Shown piece after piece: positions 1-5,199 of a DNA stretch of 5,199 bases. The position numbers were made by a program, and so were the translations under genes. The stretch is from Leptolyngbya sp. SIO4C5 (GTDB lineage: Bacteria; Cyanobacteriota; Cyanobacteriia; Phormidesmidales; Phormidesmidaceae), in contig JAAHIC010000376.1 of assembly GCA_010671965.1 (NCBI GenBank), positions 1 through 5,199 on the forward strand, written 5' to 3'. Each line of letters begins with the position of its first letter. Position 1 is the first letter of the stretch. The notes under the pieces were generated by a model. That model did no database searches. It saw nothing but the letters and a program-made list of their open reading frames with translations, and was not told the DNA's origin.

Positions 1-31
1 TGCTATACCTTGATCAACTACTGGTATAGCA
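1..31. repeat. 9-bp perfect inverted repeat at window edge
   Basis: TGCTATACC at 1-9 is the exact reverse complement of GGTATAGCA at 23-31, leaving a 13-nt loop. The stop codon of the minus-strand ORF at 14-271 falls inside this loop. The repeat could be the stem of a transcription terminator for that ORF, with any T-run lying outside the window, or the end of an inserted repeat element that cut the gene short. The left end cannot be extended from this sequence, so the two readings cannot be separated. Confidence 0.5.
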
Positions 32-271
32 GCAGCGGTTGAGCGTGTACTTAAACTGGCGCTCTGATTCCGCTTCATTCGTTAGCCGAGTTAGAACCTG
101 CCAAACTTCTGAGTCGGGGTAGTGTAGCGCTTCAATAAACAGCTTGGAAAAGCGATTAATGACAGCGTCGGCAGATTCTTGACTACGACAAAGGCGTAGA
201 TGCTGATAGAGAAAGTTTTCTGAAAGGCTAGCGTTTTCGACCCAGCCGTCGAATGAGTCAAAGGAGTTCAT
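14..271 (-). CDS. Small protein of unknown function, possibly a truncated N-terminal fragment
   Basis: This is an 85-residue ORF, ATG at 269-271 and TGA at 14-16. I do not recognise a named function. The sequence looks like a soluble, mostly helical protein: an N-terminal acidic and aromatic stretch, then a segment containing RFSKLFIEALHYPD (about residues 40-53), then FKYTLNRCC near the end. From memory, longer cyanobacterial hypothetical proteins carry a similar segment in which NRCC is followed by a hydrophobic run and Asn-Arg-Trp. Here the frame ends five codons after NRCC, so it may be a truncated remnant. There is no Shine-Dalgarno sequence before the ATG, and an in-frame stop lies about 40 nt upstream, so a much longer N-terminus is excluded. 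It lies 273 bp downstream of the large NB-ARC/WD40 gene on the same strand, which is too far to assume an operon. The protein-like composition favours a real coding origin; whether it is functional is unclear. Confidence 0.5.
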   Translation of the reverse strand: MNSFDSFDGWVENASLSENFLYQHLRLCRSQESADAVINRFSKLFIEALHYPDSEVWQVLTRLTNEAESERQFKYTLNRCCYTSS

Positions 272-412
272 GGCCGTATCAGTCAGGTGAACGGGGTGCC
301 TACGAAGTCTCTAAGAGACTGGTCGGAGCAGATCCGATGTGACTAAGGTAGAAGTGTACAAAAGGATCTATTTCAGATAGCTGGGAAGCTATACAGTTAG
401 ATATCCAAAACC

Positions 413-436
413 GAGTAGATGCATTGAGCAGATGCA
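413..436. repeat. 11-bp imperfect direct repeat, GAGYAGATGCA x2
   Basis: GAGTAGATGCA (413-423) and GAGCAGATGCA (426-436) match at 10 of 11 positions and are separated by TT, a 13-bp period. TGCAT (420-424) and ATGCA (432-436) can also pair as a 5-bp stem. The repeat could be a protein-binding site or a small duplication; nothing in the sequence decides between them. Confidence 0.45.
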
Positions 437-448
437 GAAACTGGATAC

Positions 449-482
449 AAAAAAGAACGCTTGTCCCTCATTCTAGGGGCAA
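449..482 (-). terminator. Possible Rho-independent terminator of the NB-ARC/WD40 gene
   Basis: Read on the minus strand, TTGCCCCT (482-475) can pair with AGGGACAA (468-461) around a 6-nt loop. Seven of eight positions pair, with one C-A mismatch. Three bases later comes TTCTTTTTT (457-449). The site lies about 60 bp past the stop of the large gene, where a terminator is expected. The mismatch and the modest stem keep confidence low. Confidence 0.35.
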
Positions 483-544
483 TCTCCAATCTGAAACAAA
501 AAGTTTTGTGCTATCTGGTTAGCAATTGACGACTTGGATGCTAG

Positions 545-3500
545 CTACAGCTCAACTGCTCCTAAAAGCTGCAAAACTTGCTTTTCCAAAGCTTCTAGAC
601 CAACGGCATCGCGGATGTTCAGGCGCTCATAGGGGCGATCGATATGTAAGGCCCGCCAGCGAATGCCAGAAGTGATTTCCCAGATGCCGATTTCGGCATC
701 AGTGCTGAGGCTGAGCAAATGCTGCCCGTTGGCGCTGAGAGCGGTCTGCTGAATAGGCATTTCGTGGGCCTGACGGGTATAGTGAGGCTGGTCATGGTCT
801 AAAGACCAAAAGGCGAGAGTGCGATCGCAGCTACTCACCACCCGGGGCAGATTGCCTGCGCAAAACAAAACTTCGCCTACCTTGTGCTGCGGTTGCTGCC
901 AGGTCTGAAGGCAGGTCGCGGTTGGTAACTGCCAGAGCTTAACCTGCTCATCAAAGCTGCCGCTCAGAAGCTGGGTGCCCTCAGCATCTAGCTGCAGCCG
1001 ATGAATCCGCCGACTATGAGCCTGCTCGATTGACTGAGACCGCCCTGTAGCAATTTCCCAGAGTCGGATGCTCTGGTCGTCGCCGCTGGCTAACCAGCGA
1101 CCATCAGCGCTAAAAGTCAGGGCATAGACGGTGGCGGTATGCCCTAGAAGCTGGGTAATTAAAGCGCCAGTTTTGACCTGCCAGAGGCGAATTGTGCCAT
1201 CTTGTCCGGCGCTAGCGAGGATTTTACTGGTGGGGTCAAAGGCGAGCGATCGCACCGGGTCGGTATGACCAGAGAGCAGGCGCATGCTGTCAGCAACAGC
1301 GGTCGATCGCAGGTGTACGTAGCAGTCATCACTGCCGCTGGCCAGCCAAGCCCCATCGGGACTAATAGCTAAAGTTCGCACCCAGTTTTGATGCTTGAAG
1401 ACCTGCTGGCAGCGGCTGTGATTGGAGTAGAGATTGACCTGCCAAACTCGCACCGAGGCGTCCCGGTGCCCACTGACTAAAAGATTTTGGTTGAAGTCAC
1501 CAGCGAAGCTGCTGACCGGATGACGGCTGCCCTGCCAGGTTTGCCATACCTGCGCTTTTTCTAAGTCCCAAAGCTGTACCTGATAGTCGCTACCAATTGC
1601 CAAGAAGCGGCTGTCTGGGCTAAAGCGTAAAAAGGAAATTGGCTGCTCAAACCGGGTCGGTGACGGCAGCCGAGTCTCGTTAGCCAGGCACCAGAGCGTT
1701 ACCTGTCGGGACTGCTCGCTATAGGCCAAGTATCTGCCATCTACACTGAGAGCGATCGCCGCCGGCGGCGTTTCCAGTCGCTCTGGTAAGCGACACCAGG
1801 GGCGATTCTCGTGGATCCGCCAGAGCAAAATGTTGCGCTCGCTCCAGCTTACGGCGATCGGCAGCCAAGCTTCAGCTTTAGCCTCAGCGTCTAAAGCCGT
1901 AGCCGGCAAAAAGGCGGCGGTGCAGAGTAGGCTGTCGGTGCCGTTGCGAAACTGGTCTTCAGTCTGATTGTAAATGTCCCAGCAGTGAATCGTTTGGGCT
2001 TCGCTGCAGCCCATCAGCCAGCGACCATCAGGACTAAAGCTTAAAGCCGTAATCGGCTCTACTGTTTCTGTGAGCACCGCCAGAGAGTCGGCTGAGCCAA
2101 TATCCCACAATCGGATAGAGCCATCTTCACTGCCGCTAGCCAGCATATTGTTCTCTAGACTTAACGCTAAGCAGCAAACAGCGTGAAAATGCGGCTCAAA
2201 AATGTAGGGCTGCTCCTGTTGCAAATTCCACAGGCGCAGATTGTCTTCAGCTCCTTCCGCCAGAAACAGGCCGTCAGCACTAAAGGCCAAGTCTTGCACC
2301 GCCGCCCCGCTCATGTTGGATAAAATCTGCTGCGGCTTACCGCTGTCAAGCTGCCAGAGAATTAGCCGTCCTTCGTCGTCTCCGGTTGCCAGCAACGGTT
2401 CGGTGGGATGAAAAGCGGCTACCGGACTTTTACCCAGAGGTTTGGCAAAAACCGTTTCGGCTAGTGCTGTGTGCGACAAATCTAGGCCATGCAGGTTAGC
2501 TCTTTGAAAATCAGCCTGCCGCAGCGATAGCTGCGACCAGGTAAAAGCGGAGACAGGTAAGTTGAGCTGCTGGCAAAGGTTGACTAAATTACCCGCGCCA
2601 TAGCCATGCCGCAGTGGTAAAGTGCGAACTGCATCGAGCAGCAGCTGAATCTTGGCAACCATTGCCTGCTTATCGGGGTAAGCCCGGCGCACATGCTCAG
2701 CTAACGGCAGCAGGATTTGATGACGCTGCTTTTGCTGAATCGCTTCTTTAGCTTTGGCCTGCAGCAAGGCATGGCTGTTGAGCAGACAGGGGTCAGACTG
2801 GTCAAATTCAGTCTGAACTTGCTGACGAAAATGCTGTAGGCAATAGAGCTGCAGGAGTGGGCTTTGCTTGAGTATCGCCTTGCCTGCCGCATCGGTATCA
2901 GAAACACACAGCGATCGCTCGATTAGGGCGAGGATGACGTGCTCTCTTACCGGGTTGACCGAGCTTTTTTGTAATTCTTCTAGGGTTAAAGGTTCGTGGG
3001 CGATCGCCAACCAGTACATCACCTGCTGCTCGGCGGGCGATAGCCGCTGAAAAATGAGCTTGAGTGACTGGCTGATTGCAATATCCAGCTCTAGCGGCTG
3101 CTGCAAGAACTGGGCTAGCTGGCCTTGGAATAGGGTTTCTAAGCTGGCCGCCGCTGCCAGGAGATAGCGAGGATTACCTTCATATCGGCGGTGTAGCGTT
3201 TGCCAATCGCTAGCCGTTGCTTCTGAGACGGAGGACTGCAGCAGCAACTTGACTTCCTCTAGACTCAGACCTGTGAGCGGATGGGAGACGATAGCCGCCC
3301 CGGAGTGCGTGGCTTTTTCTTGCCCAACCCAGAGAAGGCAGCTCCGGTGCGGCCGCCCTGAAACTGCTCTCAATAAGTCTCGATAGCCTTCGCCGCCAGC
3401 GCGATATTGTCTCGGCAACTGCCCCGCTGCGAAAACCGATTCTGCTGCATCTAGGATGACTAAGCAGCGCCACTGGCTGAAATGCTGTAGGATCCAGTCA

Positions 3501-4150
3501 GTTTGCTGAGCAGGGGTTTGTGGTAAATCAGAGGCTGGCTTATCGGCTAAAAAAGTAATGAGCTGACTGAATAAATCGGTCGCCGATAACTCTTCTAAAG
3601 AGTAGTAAAAAACGAAGTCAAAGCTGCTTTGCAGTTCTTCAGCCAGCTTGATAGCCACTGCTGTTTTTCCGACGCCTGCCTCACCCCAGAGGTTAATTAC
3701 TCGCGCAGACCCATTTTCTATCTTATCTTTTAGCTGATTTAAGGCAGCTTCTCGGCCAACAAAGTTGGCTGTACTGATATCGAGGTTGCCCCAGTAGTGA
3801 CGGGTCTGCGTGACCTGAGCGGCAGGGAAAACGGAAGTAACGACTGGGATAGTCGCGGTGACAGAGCGTGAGGGCTGCACCTGATGGCTGGCCGTAAACT
3901 GCTGAAAGCGGAGCTTGAAGCTCTTTTTACCGACGCTCTCTGATAAAACGCTAGAGAGCCGCTTCCACAGCTTGGGGCCAATATCTCGCTTCAGATAGCT
4001 GGCACTATAGCCCACCTCTGCTGCTGCTTGCTCATAGGTGTTATTTTCCCAAGCAGCCAGCAGAACAACCCGCTCTGCTTCGCTGAGACGACGATTTTCT
4101 GCTCGAAAGATTAGCGTATCAACTGTTCCGAAGACCTCTTCAAAGTCCAT
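545..4150 (-). CDS. vMAP-type HTH / NB-ARC NTPase / WD40 repeat protein (STAND family)
   Basis: A complete 1201-residue signal-transducing NTPase, probably cytoplasmic, since no signal peptide or membrane segment is seen. Residues 1-85 match the N-terminal HTH domain of cyanobacterial vWA-MoxR-associated proteins: early acidic helix, LSEAERVVL, the Tyr-Glu-Gln-Ala-Ala helix, then SYLKRDIGPKLWKRLS (51-66). This domain begins at the Met, which supports the start although the Shine-Dalgarno is weak (GGGTG). The NB-ARC domain spans about 125-350: Walker A GEAGVGKT (156-163), Walker B CLVILDAAES (229-238), a third motif at 270-279, and GNP (325-327). A winged-helix region follows (about 360-445) and then a helical linker. 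Residues 541-570 have Leu/Phe every fifth position (543, 548, 553, 558, 563, 568), a six-unit pentapeptide linker. Fourteen WD40 repeats occupy about 573-1160. The tail, with DRPYERLNI (1171-1179) and a final LLGAV, is the ending usual for this cyanobacterial family, so the protein is full length. In such proteins a ligand bound by the propellers is thought to trigger NTP-dependent oligomerisation. The ligand and output are unknown; no effector domain is visible. It is divergent from the NfeD-like gene across the GAACTTT array. Confidence 0.93.
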   Translation of the reverse strand: MDFEEVFGTVDTLIFRAENRRLSEAERVVLLAAWENNTYEQAAAEVGYSASYLKRDIGPKLWKRLSSVLSESVGKKSFKLRFQQFTASHQVQPSRSVTATIPVVTSVFPAAQVTQTRHYWGNLDISTANFVGREAALNQLKDKIENGSARVINLWGEAGVGKTAVAIKLAEELQSSFDFVFYYSLEELSATDLFSQLITFLADKPASDLPQTPAQQTDWILQHFSQWRCLVILDAAESVFAAGQLPRQYRAGGEGYRDLLRAVSGRPHRSCLLWVGQEKATHSGAAIVSHPLTGLSLEEVKLLLQSSVSEATASDWQTLHRRYEGNPRYLLAAAASLETLFQGQLAQFLQQPLELDIAISQSLKLIFQRLSPAEQQVMYWLAIAHEPLTLEELQKSSVNPVREHVILALIERSLCVSDTDAAGKAILKQSPLLQLYCLQHFRQQVQTEFDQSDPCLLNSHALLQAKAKEAIQQKQRHQILLPLAEHVRRAYPDKQAMVAKIQLLLDAVRTLPLRHGYGAGNLVNLCQQLNLPVSAFTWSQLSLRQADFQRANLHGLDLSHTALAETVFAKPLGKSPVAAFHPTEPLLATGDDEGRLILWQLDSGKPQQILSNMSGAAVQDLAFSADGLFLAEGAEDNLRLWNLQQEQPYIFEPHFHAVCCLALSLENNMLASGSEDGSIRLWDIGSADSLAVLTETVEPITALSFSPDGRWLMGCSEAQTIHCWDIYNQTEDQFRNGTDSLLCTAAFLPATALDAEAKAEAWLPIAVSWSERNILLWRIHENRPWCRLPERLETPPAAIALSVDGRYLAYSEQSRQVTLWCLANETRLPSPTRFEQPISFLRFSPDSRFLAIGSDYQVQLWDLEKAQVWQTWQGSRHPVSSFAGDFNQNLLVSGHRDASVRVWQVNLYSNHSRCQQVFKHQNWVRTLAISPDGAWLASGSDDCYVHLRSTAVADSMRLLSGHTDPVRSLAFDPTSKILASAGQDGTIRLWQVKTGALITQLLGHTATVYALTFSADGRWLASGDDQSIRLWEIATGRSQSIEQAHSRRIHRLQLDAEGTQLLSGSFDEQVKLWQLPTATCLQTWQQPQHKVGEVLFCAGNLPRVVSSCDRTLAFWSLDHDQPHYTRQAHEMPIQQTALSANGQHLLSLSTDAEIGIWEITSGIRWRALHIDRPYERLNIRDAVGLEALEKQVLQLLGAVEL
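671..2434 (-). repeat. 14 WD40 repeats, probably two seven-bladed propellers
   Basis: These codons encode residues 573-1160. I count repeats ending near residues 601, 643, 684, 726, 779, 822, 863, 905, 948, 992, 1033, 1075, 1117 and 1159, most at a 40-43 residue spacing. The fifth is stretched by an Ala/Glu-rich insertion around 750-762. The Gly-His start is kept only at 961 and 1003, and a true Trp-Asp end only at 682, 724 and 861; other blades have Trp-Gln, Trp-Glu or Trp-Asn. The best-conserved blades are the tenth and eleventh. Fourteen is twice seven, which fits two closed propellers forming the sensor end of the protein. Confidence 0.85.
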
Positions 4151-4198
4151 GCACCCGCGACTTGTGTCTGTCTTGAATCTTAAGTGCCTTAGTGTAAC

Positions 4199-4342
4199 CT
4201 GAATTTTCCAGAACTTTCCAGAACTTTTTATAAAGAAACAGGACTTGTTCCATATCTGCCTGAACTTTGCTGACCTGAATTAGGAACTGAAAACGGCTGA
4301 ATTTTTCCGAGACGAGAGCCGAACTTTCTGTATTGGAACTTT
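4199..4342 (+). repeat. Array of direct GAACTTT boxes in the divergent intergenic region
   Basis: Five perfect GAACTTT copies start at 4211, 4221, 4262, 4321 and 4336. GAATTTT variants start at 4201 and 4299, and weaker relatives at 4241 (GGACTTG), 4277 (GAATTAG) and 4284 (GAACTGA). Most are preceded by CT or CA, giving a consensus near CWGAAYTTTCC. All face the same way. The first three are 10 bp apart, the next steps are 20 and 21 bp, then 15, 22, 22 and 15 bp. Boxes at 4262, 4299 and 4336 are exactly 37 bp apart. By eye I find only one other perfect copy in the window (1371-1377, minus strand, inside the large gene), about what chance predicts. The array probably forms a multi-site operator for one or both flanking genes. 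Confidence 0.75.
4227..4234 (-). promoter_or_regulatory. Possible -10 element of the NB-ARC/WD40 gene
   Basis: TTTATAAA at 4227-4234 is a palindrome that reads TATAAA on both strands. On the minus strand it would give a leader of about 70 nt before the ATG at 4150. No good -35 hexamer sits 16-18 bp upstream, so this would be an activator-dependent or weak promoter if real. It abuts the GAACTTT box at 4221-4227, so a protein bound there would be expected to block polymerase. Confidence 0.25.
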
Positions 4343-4416
4343 TAATAAGCTAACGCATGATAAACATATTCTCCAGCCAATCAAGGCGCATAACCCCCCT
4401 ACCGTTTCTGATAAAA

Positions 4417-4422
4417 AAGGAG
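4417..4422 (+). promoter_or_regulatory. Strong ribosome binding site that fixes the NfeD-like start
   Basis: AAGGAG at 4417-4422 lies 6 nt before the ATG at 4429. An in-frame ATG at 4357 has no Shine-Dalgarno and would add 24 residues that resemble nothing. The internal start is therefore preferred. Confidence 0.85.
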
Positions 4423-4428
4423 AGAATC

Positions 4429-4770
4429 ATGGGTGAGTTTAATCGGCTCTTTGGCCTCTTCGGATGGCTTTTGACCACACAGACAAGTTCAGCCAATGAC
4501 TTAGAAGAAAAGACCCAAATCCCCACAGTTGATCAGTCTGACTTTGATGAACTGCATCCGCTCTATCCCAATCAAGACAGGGCAGCAGTCATTGCAAACG
4601 AAATTCGCCCAGGCCAAATCGGGCGGGTGAAGTATCAGGCGTCTTGGTGGAAAGCTCGCTGCGAGCAAAATATATTTTTGCCCTCTGAAACCGCTGTACG
4701 CGTCGTGGGTCGTCAAGGTCTGACGCTGCTAGTAGAACCTGACTGTATTCAGTTGAGAGAAGCTTTCTAA
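4429..4770 (+). CDS. Small NfeD-like OB-fold protein
   Basis: A 113-residue protein, starting at the ATG with the strong ribosome binding site. Residues 4-16 form a short hydrophobic, possibly amphipathic stretch rich in Leu, Phe and Gly. Residues about 20-55 are polar and acidic and probably disordered. Residues 58-105 match the C-terminal OB-fold of NfeD family proteins: RPGQIGRVKYQ, then SWWKARCEQ, then RVVGRQGLTLLVEP. The family is usually described as partners of membrane stomatin-like proteins, often with a protease or several membrane helices. This protein has neither and keeps little beyond the OB-fold, a short form that cyanobacteria are known to carry. It is transcribed away from the NB-ARC/WD40 gene and shares the GAACTTT region with it, so co-regulation is plausible. 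The small membrane protein gene follows 74 bp downstream on the same strand. The hydrophobic N-terminus is too short for a sure membrane anchor. Function is unknown beyond a likely protein-interaction role. Confidence 0.8.
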   Translation: MGEFNRLFGLFGWLLTTQTSSANDLEEKTQIPTVDQSDFDELHPLYPNQDRAAVIANEIRPGQIGRVKYQASWWKARCEQNIFLPSETAVRVVGRQGLTLLVEPDCIQLREAF

Positions 4771-4788
4771 CCTTTCTGCTTTAGCTCT

Positions 4789-4809
4789 GGGGCACTGACT
4801 GGGTGCCCT
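4789..4809 (+). other. GC-rich hairpin between the two plus-strand genes
   Basis: GGGCAC (4790-4795) pairs perfectly with GTGCCC (4803-4808) around a 7-nt loop, and one outer G-T pair extends the stem. It is followed by TT and an A/T-rich stretch rather than a clean T-run, so it is at best a weak terminator or an RNA processing or stability element. It contains the GTG at 4803 that could otherwise start the next gene, which argues against that start. Confidence 0.5.
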
Positions 4810-4844
4810 TAAAAATTGATTTTAGTTGGATTTTATCAGCCCTT

Positions 4845-5084
4845 ATGAAACGCCCAAATCGCTACAGTTTTCTATTTCGGATTGCCTGTGATGCCCTCCG
4901 CTTATTAGCGATCGCCACCTTTGGATTTTTAGCGGCCTGCTTGTTTTTGATGCCCTTCGGCGCGGCTGCTTTGGCCTCAACTTTAATGACTAATGCGCTG
5001 CCTTTCTTTCTGCAGTTGGCAACCTGTATTCTCTGCATTATGGCGATCGCTGGTTTTATTGAAGCGCTGACTCAGCAGCACTAA
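4845..5084 (+). CDS. Small hypothetical protein with two membrane segments
   Basis: A 79-residue protein if it starts at the ATG at 4845. A GTG at 4803 would add 14 residues, but it sits in a hairpin stem and has no Shine-Dalgarno; the ATG also lacks one, so the start is not certain. The N-terminus is basic (Lys2, Arg3, Arg6, Arg12). Hydrophobic segments at about 17-43 and 52-72 should cross the membrane as a hairpin, with both ends in the cytoplasm by the positive-inside rule. I do not recognise the family. It lies 74 bp downstream of the NfeD-like gene on the same strand, with the hairpin at 4789-4809 between them, so read-through is possible. Two HIP1 sites (4908, 5043) lie within it. Its TAA (5082-5084) overlaps the TAG of the convergent cyclo-ligase gene. 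A membrane partner for the NfeD-like protein is one possibility, based only on position. Confidence 0.65.
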   Translation: MKRPNRYSFLFRIACDALRLLAIATFGFLAACLFLMPFGAAALASTLMTNALPFFLQLATCILCIMAIAGFIEALTQQH

Positions 5085-5199
5085 TGGGCTGTGAGATACA
5101 GGCCGCTCTCCGTACAGATACCGTCTAAGCGCTTGTCCCAGGGCGCTTTGGGAATTTTAGGTAAGCGAGCATATTCAAACACAATGCCCAGAGTTGGCT
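5081..5199 (-). CDS. 5-formyltetrahydrofolate cyclo-ligase, C-terminal end (partial)
   Basis: An open frame enters from the right edge and ends at TAG (5081-5083), giving the last 38 residues. They read PTLGIVFEYA, then LPKIPKAPWDKRLDGICTE, then a short tail. The Gly-Ile-Val-Phe strand, the Pro-Trp-Asp and the Leu-Asp-x-x-x-Thr-Glu end are the C-terminal signature of 5-formyltetrahydrofolate cyclo-ligase (5,10-methenyltetrahydrofolate synthetase). That enzyme uses ATP to convert 5-formyltetrahydrofolate to 5,10-methenyltetrahydrofolate in the cytoplasmic one-carbon pathway. The ATP-binding N-terminal part lies outside the window. The gene converges on the small membrane protein gene with a 4-bp overlap of stop codons and no visible terminator between them. 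It is a housekeeping gene with no evident link to the NB-ARC protein. Confidence 0.82.
   Translation of the reverse strand, partial: PTLGIVFEYARLPKIPKAPWDKRLDGICTESGLYLTAH

Larger units (their letters stand above)
272..544. other. Non-coding gap with small hairpins
   Basis: No convincing ORF or tRNA is visible in these 273 bp. Perfect short hairpins are present: AGTCTC-TAA-GAGACT at 306-320 and ATAGCT-GGGA-AGCTAT at 377-392. ACAAAA and TTTTGT (496-501 and 504-509) are also complementary but leave only a 2-nt loop. A direct repeat (413-436) and a terminator-like hairpin (449-482) are listed separately. I could not find a convincing minus-strand -35/-10 pair for the small downstream ORF. The gap could hold the 3' UTR of the large gene, a small RNA, or decayed sequence. 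Confidence 0.5.

Noticed and set aside
671..2434. DNA-level tandem repeat in the WD40 region
   Set aside because: The repeats are visible only at protein level; the nucleotide sequences of the blades have diverged, so recent duplication is not supported.
2868..3050. 60-residue plus-strand open frame antisense to the large gene
   Set aside because: It lies inside the winged-helix coding region, has no ribosome binding site and has a composition expected of an antisense shadow.
3210..3473. 87-residue minus-strand open frame inside the large gene
   Set aside because: It lies wholly within the NB-ARC coding region in another frame and its Arg/Ser-rich translation matches no family; it is a shadow of the real gene.
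4199..4342. CRISPR array reading of the GAACTTT repeats
   Set aside because: The units are only 7-11 bp with irregular 10-22 bp steps, and no cas genes are present; this looks like an operator, not a CRISPR array.
4357..4428. Upstream ATG extension of the NfeD-like gene by 24 residues
   Set aside because: There is no Shine-Dalgarno before 4357, while AAGGAG lies 6 nt before the ATG at 4429.
4501..4716. 71-residue minus-strand open frame
   Set aside because: It is antisense to the NfeD-like gene, whose OB-fold motifs and strong ribosome binding site show the true coding strand.
4803..4844. GTG start for the small membrane protein
   Set aside because: The GTG is part of a GC-rich hairpin stem and has no ribosome binding site; the added 14 residues are not needed for the two membrane segments. 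It is not fully excluded.

Overview
The window looks cyanobacterial. By eye it holds seven copies of the HIP1 palindrome GCGATCGC (starting at 821, 1246, 1752, 2911, 3000, 4908 and 5043), about one per 740 bp. Its main gene also has an architecture typical of filamentous and other complex cyanobacteria. Genus cannot be decided from the sequence.

Layout, left to right. Positions 14-271 (minus) hold an 85-residue unknown ORF that looks cut short; its stop codon sits in the loop of a 9-bp inverted repeat at the window edge. Positions 272-544 are non-coding, with several small hairpins, a short direct repeat and a plausible minus-strand terminator. Positions 545-4150 (minus) are one complete 1201-residue STAND-type protein: an N-terminal helix-turn-helix of the vWA-MoxR-associated (vMAP) type, an NB-ARC NTPase, a helical linker ending in six pentapeptide units, and 14 WD40 repeats (probably two seven-bladed propellers). 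Positions 4151-4428 form a divergent control region with an unusual array of direct GAACTTT boxes. Positions 4429-4770 (plus) encode a small NfeD-like OB-fold protein. Positions 4845-5084 (plus) encode a small protein with two membrane segments. From 5081 to the right edge (minus) lies the C-terminal end of a 5-formyltetrahydrofolate cyclo-ligase, whose stop codon overlaps the stop of the membrane protein.

How they may work together. The large protein has the sensor-switch plan of a signal-transducing NTPase: WD40 sensing, NB-ARC switching and an N-terminal adaptor. It carries no recognisable effector. The GAACTTT array lies between it and the NfeD-like gene and overlaps the best promoter-like sequence for the large gene, so one regulator could control both. 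Whether that regulator is the large protein's own HTH domain is inference. The box array with its divergent pair is the part of the window most worth following up; the cyclo-ligase is ordinary housekeeping.
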